This document shows, piece after piece, positions 1 through 6,895 of a DNA stretch of 64,000 nt; positions within the stretch are counted from its first letter, which is position 1, and every line of letters begins with the position of its first letter. Source of the stretch: Myxococcales bacterium (GTDB taxonomy: Bacteria; Myxococcota_A; Polyangia; Nannocystales; Nannocystaceae); NCBI GenBank assembly GCA_020633315.1, contig JACKDV010000001.1:248001-312000 (forward strand). Reading direction: 5' to 3'. The notes beneath the pieces are model-generated. The model searched no databases. It saw nothing but the letters and a program-made list of their open reading frames with translations, and was not told the DNA's origin. Both the position numbers and the translations under genes were made by a program.

Positions 1-1002
1 GATGCGATCCAAGAGGGTGTCGACCACCGGGTGCTTGCTCGGGTGGGTCTTGCAGGTGCGCGCCGTCACGGGCCAAGGACCCGCGAGCGCGGAGGCATCC
101 CTTCGTTCCGCCGGGTAGAGGAACCCGAAGTGAGCACCGTCGTGATCGTCGACGAGGGTCTGGAACGGAGCCTCTTCGAGGCTCGTCTCGGGCATCGACC
201 GCGCGATCGCAAACCCGATCGCGCCACGGAGCACCGAGCCCGGGATCTCATTGCGGGTCGCTCGGTAGTTGCTGCTGGCATCTGCGGTGCCCAGCGCGGT
301 AGGGGACTGCAATCGGACGCGGATGGAAATCTCGTCGTCCTCGGACGCGAGGGGAGGCACCTCGGCCTCGATGTCCTCGCCCCACACGACCTCGAGCTCG
401 ACTCTGCCCAGCCCGATGCTGCGCCCCGACCCCAGGTGCATCAGGCCCCGGGCAGCGGCTTCGAGGTAGGGCTCCAGCTCGGGCTCGACCGAGTACCCTC
501 GAGCCACCAGGACTCGGTCGTTGAGATCGGGAGCCTGGCGCTGGAACAGCCGATTGTCCTCGGCACTCCGGCGGGTCCTCGAGACGGCGACGTGTTGGCG
601 AGCGAGGGACTCGACGGCGTCGTCACCCTCCAAAACTGCGTCGCCAAGGACGAGCGAGGAAAACGATCGCTCGTGGTCGCCGATGGCCGCTCGCTGCGTG
701 CCGAACATCCGGCACGGGATGCACCGGCTTCCGGCGTCCAGGGTGCAGGGCCGGGGAGAATCCTCGCTCGTGGTCGCCGATGGCTCGATTCCGTTGCCAC
801 CATCGCAGGCGGGACGGTCGTATCCACGCAGGATGGACTCCAGCGCCTCACGCAAGCCCCCGCGGAGCGCGGTCGCCGGGATGATGGGGCGTCCCTCGCG
901 GTCGACCGAGTGGGTCGCGCTGACTCCACCCGGGACCGCAGAGTGGCCGCCGACGAGGATGGTCCCGGTGGGGAACCGAACGCGGAGGTCGAACGATCTC
1001 AC
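1..1002 (-). CDS. Csx10-like type III CRISPR RAMP protein (3' end outside window)
   Basis: Translation from GTG at 1002 stays open to the window edge (334 codons), so the C-terminus is missing. Two RAMP (Cas7/Cas5-like) units are visible. The first, residues 1 to about 210, has IIPATALRGGLREAL, a CIPCRMFGT cysteine motif (94-97) and the Gly-rich loop GSGRSIGLGRVEL (191-203). The second starts near residue 225 with the parallel motif IPGSVLRGAIG (253-263). The TARTCK...HPVVDTL segment (313-330) resembles Csx10-family proteins as I remember them; that assignment is from memory. The protein should be a backbone subunit of the type III effector complex, binding crRNA and target. GTG overlaps the cas10 stop as GTGA, implying translational coupling. 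Subtype III-D is the best guess but other subunits lie outside the window. Confidence 0.75.
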   Translation of the reverse strand, partial: MRSFDLRVRFPTGTILVGGHSAVPGGVSATHSVDREGRPIIPATALRGGLREALESILRGYDRPACDGGNGIEPSATTSEDSPRPCTLDAGSRCIPCRMFGTQRAAIGDHERSFSSLVLGDAVLEGDDAVESLARQHVAVSRTRRSAEDNRLFQRQAPDLNDRVLVARGYSVEPELEPYLEAAARGLMHLGSGRSIGLGRVELEVVWGEDIEAEVPPLASEDDEISIRVRLQSPTALGTADASSNYRATRNEIPGSVLRGAIGFAIARSMPETSLEEAPFQTLVDDHDGAHFGFLYPAERRDASALAGPWPVTARTCKTHPSKHPVVDTLLDRI

Positions 1003-2534
1003 GAGGCACTCTCCCGGTGGCGCATCTCGATCAAGCCCGCGACGTCGACCAGCTGAGGGGTCGGGAGGTTGCGCGCGAGCTCGACCGGGTCTCGCCAGTC
1101 GATCTCACATGTCTCGAACCACTTCCGCCACGCCTCGTGCCGCGCCACCTGGTAGCGAAACGAGCTCGCGCGCACGGGATCGTCCGGGGAGGCGCCCCGG
1201 GGGATGAGCATCGATCGCTGACTGGACGGGACGGCGACGAGCGCTCGGGCACGGCCGAGGAAGCGCGACCAATCGTCCGAGCTCAGCGCGATGGCGGTGG
1301 GGGTGTCCTCGGAATCGACATCGACGCCCTGGCCGAGCTCCTGACCCGACCGGATCAATCGAAGGTCCACGGCCGAGCGCACCCCCTTCCGAAGACAATT
1401 GGCCTTCGCCGAGTCCTCGAGCGCATGGGTGATCGAGAGCAGGCGAGAGACGGGATAGTGGTAGGGAGCAACGAGCGCCCCGATTCCGACCCCTATGCCT
1501 CGCGTGGAGATCACCTTGCGAAGGCCAGCTCCGAGATCGTCAATGGGAACGCCGAATGCCAGCTCGTCGAGGGCATTGGCGAGGTCGGTGATGTAGTCGA
1601 GCACGTGTTCGGGAGGGAGGAAGATTCGGATGTCGTCACCCCCGACGACGGGGGCCACGAATCGATCGCCCTTTGGGCATGCCCGCGCGTGGGCCTGGTC
1701 GAATACGGCGGTGATGAACGTGCTGGTTACGGCCGTCTCGGAGAGCGAGTTGCTCTTCTCGAACACCTCGGAGAGGTTGTTCCCATCGGCCGAGACCACG
1801 GCGATCGAGCCTCCGGTCTCGATGTCCTCGAAGGTCCAGCGGGTTCTCGAGGTAGTCCTGCCGAATTTCACGACTCGAACGCAGCGATCGCATGCCTGGA
1901 CGGCGCCTTCTGGACCTGGGTAGGTCGAGCCCGGGGGAGCGTCTCGAACATGGCAGTCGGTGCATCGCCGAGCATGGGAGAGGGGGGCAGGATCGTAGGG
2001 AGGTGTGGCTGCGTCCTTGGCTCCGGCCAGGCAAAGGCGGAGCCAGTGGATGCTCGATGCCTCGGTCGCCGGATCGAAGGGAACAGAGGCAAGGGCCAAC
2101 TGGCCCCCGCATGTGGTCTCGCGATAGCGTGCTTCGAGTTCCGCCATGGTGCTCGAGGCCGACGCACCCGGCACCAACAACCACCCCCGGCCGCCGCCCG
2201 CGAACACGACCCCACCATCTCCGCGAAGTCTGGAGCGGTTCAGGTTCGTGTCGTCGAAGTCCCGGACCAAGCGACTCGCTCCCTTCATGGCGAGCGGGCG
2301 GCCGTTGGCGGCGATGAGCTCCTGGATGCCGACCGCCTCGAAGCCGATGAGGTGGGGATCGTCCCCGACATTGGCGAGCGCCTCGGCGACGCGAGCTCGA
2401 GCCGCCGCGGGGTCGAAGTCGGCCGGGCGGGCCGCCTTGGGAGTGGCCATCTTGGGAGTGGGGGTCCTTGGTGCGACTGGCGGCGCGTTCTGGGGGAGCT
2501 TCTCCCGCGCCTTGTGTTTCTTCTTTCTCGACAT
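999..2534 (-). CDS. cas10: Cas10, type III CRISPR large subunit, cyclase-type without HD domain
   Basis: A 511-residue protein starting MSRKKKH with a Lys- and Pro-rich N-terminal tail. The first Palm-like region (about 60-180) has GIQELI and MKGASRLV, typical of Cas10. A zinc-binding treble clef follows with C191, C194, C215 and C218. The second Palm has SADGNNLSEVF (248-258) and the intact cyclase motif GGDD (298-301). No HD phosphohydrolase motif is present N-terminally, and the protein is shorter than most Cas10 proteins. From family knowledge, an intact GGDD makes cyclic oligoadenylates from ATP when target RNA is bound; lack of HD means no ssDNA cleavage. The immediate interference output therefore should be second-messenger signalling, which fits the SAVED effector at 6896-9280. 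It is the first gene of a unit with the Csx10-like gene. Confidence 0.88.
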   Translation of the reverse strand: MSRKKKHKAREKLPQNAPPVAPRTPTPKMATPKAARPADFDPAAARARVAEALANVGDDPHLIGFEAVGIQELIAANGRPLAMKGASRLVRDFDDTNLNRSRLRGDGGVVFAGGGRGWLLVPGASASSTMAELEARYRETTCGGQLALASVPFDPATEASSIHWLRLCLAGAKDAATPPYDPAPLSHARRCTDCHVRDAPPGSTYPGPEGAVQACDRCVRVVKFGRTTSRTRWTFEDIETGGSIAVVSADGNNLSEVFEKSNSLSETAVTSTFITAVFDQAHARACPKGDRFVAPVVGGDDIRIFLPPEHVLDYITDLANALDELAFGVPIDDLGAGLRKVISTRGIGVGIGALVAPYHYPVSRLLSITHALEDSAKANCLRKGVRSAVDLRLIRSGQELGQGVDVDSEDTPTAIALSSDDWSRFLGRARALVAVPSSQRSMLIPRGASPDDPVRASSFRYQVARHEAWRKWFETCEIDWRDPVELARNLPTPQLVDVAGLIEMRHRESAS

Positions 2535-2927
2535 CGGGTGGTTGGCCCTGGGCGGGGAGGCTCGTAGTCGGATCAGCGTTGCACGGCAGCGCCAGCGAGC
2601 GAAGGCACTTGCTGATGCCGACCTTGTGAATGAGCAGTCGCGCGATGGTGATGCTCGATCGATTCGAGGCGTCGATTTCTCTCTTTGTCGAGTCTCTGCA
2701 TCTGGCATGAGGGTCCGTGGGCATCTCGTTGAACAAGATGTCGCCGCAGGCCCAAACGAGCGGCTCGCGGCACGCGAGTGGCGAAATCGCGGCCGAATGG
2801 ACCGAACGGGCCACGCTGGGAGCGGACGCCGAAGTCGGCCTGCAGATCCCCAATCTTCCCGTCGATCGACCACCCCCCTCGAGCGACTACTATGGTGCGG
2901 GTCCGCCGCGCCGGTTCGCCGAGCTTC
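2535..2927. other. Intergenic region between divergent cas10 and kinase genes
   Basis: About 390 bp separate the cas10 start from the chosen kinase start. Reading frames extend into it from both sides but show no family resemblance and no convincing start. It should hold the promoter of the minus-strand cas genes, which I could not place, and the kinase promoter at 2891-2896. No CRISPR repeat is seen here. Confidence 0.6.
2891..2896 (+). promoter_or_regulatory. -10-like element TATGGT for the kinase gene
   Basis: TATGGT lies 31 nt before the ATG at 2928 and overlaps an alternative ATG at 2892. If it is the -10 box, the transcript starts near 2903, which rules out the 2892 start and favours 2928. 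No clear -35 was found. Confidence 0.4.
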
Positions 2928-5693
2928 ATGACCACCCCTCCTCCACGCTCCCGCCTGACGCCGGACGACGAGACCGGGGCCCTGCTGCGCCGTGAGGCGC
3001 AGCAGGAGGAGAGCATCGATGCCAAGCTGCAGCTCGCTCGGCTGCGGCGAAGCCTGGCCGGGGCGGAGGTGGAGCCGGTTCGCTTCCGGTGCTGGGAGAT
3101 CGTCGAGCGGATCGGAAAGGGGGGCATGGGCTCGGTGTACCTGGCCCGCGATCCGCAGCTCGATCGCCAGGTCGCGCTCAAGGTCCTCAACGCGGGGACC
3201 AGTGCCGAGCGCTCGGCCAACGCGGAGCGCATGCGTCGAGAGGCGCAGGCCCTGGCCCGCATCCGTCATCCCCACGTGGTGAGGGTGCACCACGTGGACC
3301 TCGAGGGGGGGCGCACCGTCATCGAGATGGAGTACGTGGAGGGGATCACGCTGCGGGCGTGGCAGGACGAGCCTCGGCCCTGGCGCGAGGTGGTGGCGGT
3401 CTACGCCGACGTGGCCGAGGGCCTGGCCGCGATCCATGCCGCTGGCCTCGTGCACCGCGACATCAAGCCGGACAACCTGCTGCGGGGGACCGACGGCAAG
3501 GTCAAGGTCGTCGACCTCGGCCTGGCGGTCGGCCCCCGCGACGGCAAGGCGACCCTACCCGCGGAGCCCGGGTCGCTGCTGCAGGCGACCATCACCCACG
3601 GCAGCAGCATCGCCGGAACCCCCGACTACATGGCGCCCGAGCGCTTCGGCCCGGGGGAGGCGAAGGCATCTGCCGATCAGTTCTCGTTCGCGGTCTCGCT
3701 GTACGAGGCCCTGCATGGCACGCGGCCGTTCCCTCGCGTGGAGGGAGCACGCTACGTGGAGGCGATCCAGCGGGGGCGGCTCGCTCCCTCCGCTCGCCCC
3801 GTGCGGTTGCCTCGCTGGTTGTGCTCCGCCCTGCGCCGGGCGCTGAGCTTCGAGCCGTCGCGGCGCTACCCCTCGATGGCCGAGCTCACCACCGTGCTGC
3901 GGCGTGGTCTCGCCCGTCGTCGGTGGTGGTGGCTGGGGAGCGTGACCACCCTCGGAGCCGCGGCCTCGATCACGCTGGGCTGGGTGATGGCCGAGCCGCC
4001 GCCCGATCCTTGCGCCGAGCTCGAGCAGCGGCTCCACGCGGAGGCCGGCGAACGAGCGGCCTTGAAGCCGCTGCGGGCCCGGGTGCGGGCCCAGGGGTCC
4101 AAGCACGTGGGGCGGGCCCAGGCGCTGCTGGACCGTACCTGGGAGGACACCTGGGCGCGCTGGCAGGACGAGCGCCTCGACCTGTGCGAGGCGGAGCGCC
4201 GTGACGGGGGGGCGGAAGACCTGGTGGTGCGCCGCGCCTGCGTGGAGGCGGCCCACGCTCGCATGGAGGCCGTGGTGACGGATCTGGGCGGGGCCGAGGA
4301 CGAGCTGGCGGCACGGCTGGTCGAGGCGACCAAGGACCTCGAGCGGATCCCCAGCTGCGACGATCCGAGGTCGTCCGATGACGACGCGGTCGCGGATCGC
4401 CTGCGGGCCGCCGTGGAGCAGGCCCGCGCGCTCGAGCGGGCAGGGGAGCTCGCGGCCGCCGAGCGGGCGGCGCGAGCCGCCGTGGACGCGAGCGCCGAGC
4501 ACCCACGGGTCCGGGCCGAGGCGCTCTACCGTCTCGGCCACGTGCTCGGTGAGCTCGAGCGGGGGCGGGAGGCGTTCGAGGCCCTCCGAGCCGCTCGCGA
4601 CGTGGCCCTGGGCGTGGGGTACGACGCCCTGATGTGCGAGGTGGTGGCTCAGCGGGCCAAGGTTGCGGCGGTGCTCGACGTGGATCCGCGGGGGGCGGCC
4701 GATGATGTGGGCTTCGCCGCGGCCTGCCTCGAGAACACCGCGGCGCGCTCGGTGCTCGTGCGGGCCGACATGCTGGAGGCCCGGGGTCTGCTGGCCAAGG
4801 CCCGCGGGGCTCCCGAGCGGGCGATCCGATGGCACCAGCAGGCGCTCGAGCTGCGCCGGGCACACCTGGGCGAGAACGACGACGAGGTCGACCGGGCGCG
4901 ACACAACCTCGCCAACGCCCTGGCGGAGGCGGGGCACGTCGAGCGGGCCCGGGCCGAGCTCGAGCGATTGCTGAAGGGACGCGAGGTCACGCTCGGACCC
5001 TGGCACCCCAAGGTCGGCATGGTGTGGTTCAACCTGGGCACGATGCTGCAGACGATGGGCGAGCTCGAGGCCGCCCGCGCGTGTCTGGAGCAGGCCCTAC
5101 GGATCGCCCGCCGAACGCGGGGGGACGGCGGACCCGTCGATCCGCGCATCCACCTCGCGCTGGGGCTCATCGATCGCGACGAGGGCGACCTGGATGCCGC
5201 CGCCGAGCGCTTCGCTCGGGCTCGCGAGGGGCTGGACGCCGATCTCGAGCTGCCCGCCGATCACCCCGATCGGGCCAGTGTGCTGCAGGCCGAGGGGACC
5301 GTGGCCATGATTCGGGGAGACTTCGCGACCGCGCACGAGCGCTTCGCCGCGGCCACTCGGATCCTGCGTCGCCACGATCCCGAGCACCCGAGCGTGCTCG
5401 ACGGCACGCTCAAGGAGATCGAGATGCTCTACGGCCTTCGGGCCTGCGACGAGCTCGCCCGCCGAGCCGCAGACGAAGGCCCGCGCCTGGCTCGGACCCT
5501 GGCCGATCGAGCCGTGGGGGACCGCGGGGCCTTCGGCTGGTGGATCGGCGAGTGCAGCGTAGCGCAGGGGCGACGCGAGCAGGCGCTGACGTACCTGTGG
5601 CTGGCCCGGCACGCGTACGACGAACAGGGAGACTCGACCTCGGTGACGGAGCTGGAGCAGCTGCTGCAGCGGGCGACCGAGATCATGGATTGA
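2928..5693 (+). CDS. Ser/Thr protein kinase with transmembrane segment and TPR tail
   Basis: 921 residues from ATG 2928. The Hanks-type kinase domain (about 50-320) has the P-loop GKGGMGSVYLARD, the VALK lysine, catalytic HRDIKPDN, a DLG in place of DFG, and GTPDYMAPE. A single hydrophobic stretch (about 335-355, WWWLGSVTTLGAAASITLG) predicts a membrane anchor with the kinase cytoplasmic. The remaining 560 residues are alpha-helical TPR-like repeats, for example around QALELRRAHLGENDDEVDRA and LGTMLQTMGELEAARACLEQ. Such kinase-TPR proteins are numerous in myxobacteria. Downstream, 43 nt away, lie a small unknown protein and an ECF sigma factor, so a kinase-to-sigma signalling module is likely. 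The sensed signal cannot be read from the sequence. Confidence 0.9.
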   Translation: MTTPPPRSRLTPDDETGALLRREAQQEESIDAKLQLARLRRSLAGAEVEPVRFRCWEIVERIGKGGMGSVYLARDPQLDRQVALKVLNAGTSAERSANAERMRREAQALARIRHPHVVRVHHVDLEGGRTVIEMEYVEGITLRAWQDEPRPWREVVAVYADVAEGLAAIHAAGLVHRDIKPDNLLRGTDGKVKVVDLGLAVGPRDGKATLPAEPGSLLQATITHGSSIAGTPDYMAPERFGPGEAKASADQFSFAVSLYEALHGTRPFPRVEGARYVEAIQRGRLAPSARPVRLPRWLCSALRRALSFEPSRRYPSMAELTTVLRRGLARRRWWWLGSVTTLGAAASITLGWVMAEPPPDPCAELEQRLHAEAGERAALKPLRARVRAQGSKHVGRAQALLDRTWEDTWARWQDERLDLCEAERRDGGAEDLVVRRACVEAAHARMEAVVTDLGGAEDELAARLVEATKDLERIPSCDDPRSSDDDAVADRLRAAVEQARALERAGELAAAERAARAAVDASAEHPRVRAEALYRLGHVLGELERGREAFEALRAARDVALGVGYDALMCEVVAQRAKVAAVLDVDPRGAADDVGFAAACLENTAARSVLVRADMLEARGLLAKARGAPERAIRWHQQALELRRAHLGENDDEVDRARHNLANALAEAGHVERARAELERLLKGREVTLGPWHPKVGMVWFNLGTMLQTMGELEAARACLEQALRIARRTRGDGGPVDPRIHLALGLIDRDEGDLDAAAERFARAREGLDADLELPADHPDRASVLQAEGTVAMIRGDFATAHERFAAATRILRRHDPEHPSVLDGTLKEIEMLYGLRACDELARRAADEGPRLARTLADRAVGDRGAFGWWIGECSVAQGRREQALTYLWLARHAYDEQGDSTSVTELEQLLQRATEIMD

Positions 5694-5736
5694 GGACCAA
5701 CACCCCATCACCAACCCGAAGGAAGGAGCCACGCCC

Positions 5737-6177
5737 ATGGCTCGCGAGATGCTCAACCAATTCCCAGTGGAGATCTACTGCAACCTCACCGGCGAGAGCG
5801 TCGACCTCGTGCTCGATGGCGACTCGCTCGACAACGTGGACGACGAGAGCTCGATCCTCGTGGAGATCGACGGCGATCCGCCGCCCTACTCGCAGATCCA
5901 GATCCGCATCATCGATGGTGCAGGCGGGGACTACGACGTCTACGCATGGGAGGGGACGGGGGCGACCGCCGTCCTGTGGGACCTGCACACCAGCGGCTAT
6001 CGCCACCGCAACTACTACGATCACTCCGTGACCGTGCCGATCGCCCTGGTGGGCGCGGGCGGGACTCCTCCGTCGTCTCCGCCCGCGCCAGGCTCCACGA
6101 GCACCGTGCTCACGGTCACCGTTCGCAAGAAGGACGAGCTACCCATCGGGGGTGGTGGTGGCGGAGGTGCTCCGTAG
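5737..6177 (+). CDS. Small unknown protein between kinase and sigma factor
   Basis: 146 residues, strongly acidic in the first half (DLVLDGDSLDNVDDESSILVEIDGD), rich in beta-type residues, with a Pro/Ser linker near 108-120 and a C-terminal Gly run (GGGGGGGAP). There is no signal peptide or transmembrane segment. I do not recognise a family. It has a good ribosome site (AAGGAAGGAG about 8 nt before ATG). Its stop is 1 nt before the sigma factor ATG, so the two are almost certainly co-translated. Position between a kinase and an ECF sigma factor suggests a regulator or kinase substrate, for example an anti-sigma-like factor, but that is inference only. Confidence 0.7.
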   Translation: MAREMLNQFPVEIYCNLTGESVDLVLDGDSLDNVDDESSILVEIDGDPPPYSQIQIRIIDGAGGDYDVYAWEGTGATAVLWDLHTSGYRHRNYYDHSVTVPIALVGAGGTPPSSPPAPGSTSTVLTVTVRKKDELPIGGGGGGGAP

Positions 6178-6178
6178 C

Positions 6179-6811
6179 ATGGACCCCGAGATCGAGCTGC
6201 TGCGGCGATGGCGGGACGGCGACGGCAAGGCCGGCGACCAGCTATTGCTGCGGTACCACACCATCATCTGGCGTACGGTGGCCACCAAGGTGCCCGAGGC
6301 GGAGGTCGAGGACCTCGTGCAGCGGGTGATCCTCGCGTTGGTGGAGCGGCGGGACCGGATCTCCTCCGACCTCAAGTTCCGCTCCTATGCGCTGGCCGTC
6401 GCGCGCAAGATGATCCTCGGCCACTTCCGCGAGCGCTACCGCAAGCCGGTGGATCACGTGGGGGTGGCCGACACCTCGGTCAAGGACCTGGGGGCGGGCG
6501 CATCGAGCATCGTGCTGGCGCGCGAGCAGGACCGGCTGCTGCTCGAGGCCCTGCGGAGCCTCTCGCTGGACGATCAGCTCGTGCTCGAGCTGTACTACTG
6601 GGAGGGGATGACGGGCGCGGAGCTCGGGGCGGTGTTCGACTGCCTCGAGCCCACCGTCCGGGGGCGTCTGCACCGGGCCAAGGGGCGCCTCGAGCTCGAG
6701 CTGGTCGAGCTGAGCAAGCAGCACCGCGAGCTGGCCGAGACGATGACCGACCTCGACGCCTGGGCGGCCTCGGTACGCGAGGCCCTGCAGCCGCAGCTAC
6801 AGGGGAAGTAG
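6179..6811 (+). CDS. ECF-type RNA polymerase sigma factor
   Basis: 210 residues. Region 2 is seen at about 15-85 (LLRRWRDGDGKAGDQLLLRY through LKFRSYALAVARKMILGHF) and region 4 at about 120-175 (LRSLSLDDQLVLELYYWEGM, then the helix-turn-helix TGAELGAVFDCLEPTVRGRLHRAK). There is no region 1.1 or 3, as expected for ECF factors. GGAGGT about 10 nt upstream supports ATG 6179. A helical C-terminal extension of about 30 residues (LDAWAASVREALQPQ) follows region 4. The gene ends the kinase/small-protein/sigma unit. ECF groups linked to Ser/Thr kinases are known in myxobacteria and are thought to be controlled by phosphorylation. Its distance to cas10 and the SAVED-CHAT gene makes a CRISPR role possible but unproven. 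Confidence 0.9.
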   Translation: MDPEIELLRRWRDGDGKAGDQLLLRYHTIIWRTVATKVPEAEVEDLVQRVILALVERRDRISSDLKFRSYALAVARKMILGHFRERYRKPVDHVGVADTSVKDLGAGASSIVLAREQDRLLLEALRSLSLDDQLVLELYYWEGMTGAELGAVFDCLEPTVRGRLHRAKGRLELELVELSKQHRELAETMTDLDAWAASVREALQPQLQGK

Positions 6812-6838
6812 GGCGAGCGAGCCGCTGGCTCGGAGCAC

Positions 6839-6880
6839 GAACGAAGGGGGCGTCGCCAGTCGCGGCGCCCCCGTTCGTTG
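6839..6880. terminator. Bidirectional hairpin between convergent genes
   Basis: A near-perfect inverted repeat with arms CGAACGAAGGGGGCGTCGC and its imperfect complement around a CAGT loop. It sits between the sigma factor stop and the stop of the converging SIR2-SAVED-CHAT gene. It lacks a long T run, as is common in high-GC genomes. Confidence 0.7.
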
Positions 6881-6895
6881 GTTGGCTCGGTGGGG

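Noticed and set aside
2535..3455. N-terminal extension of cas10 upstream to 3455
   Set aside because: It overlaps the kinase on the other strand and has no Cas10 resemblance; MSRKKKH at 2534 is a natural start.
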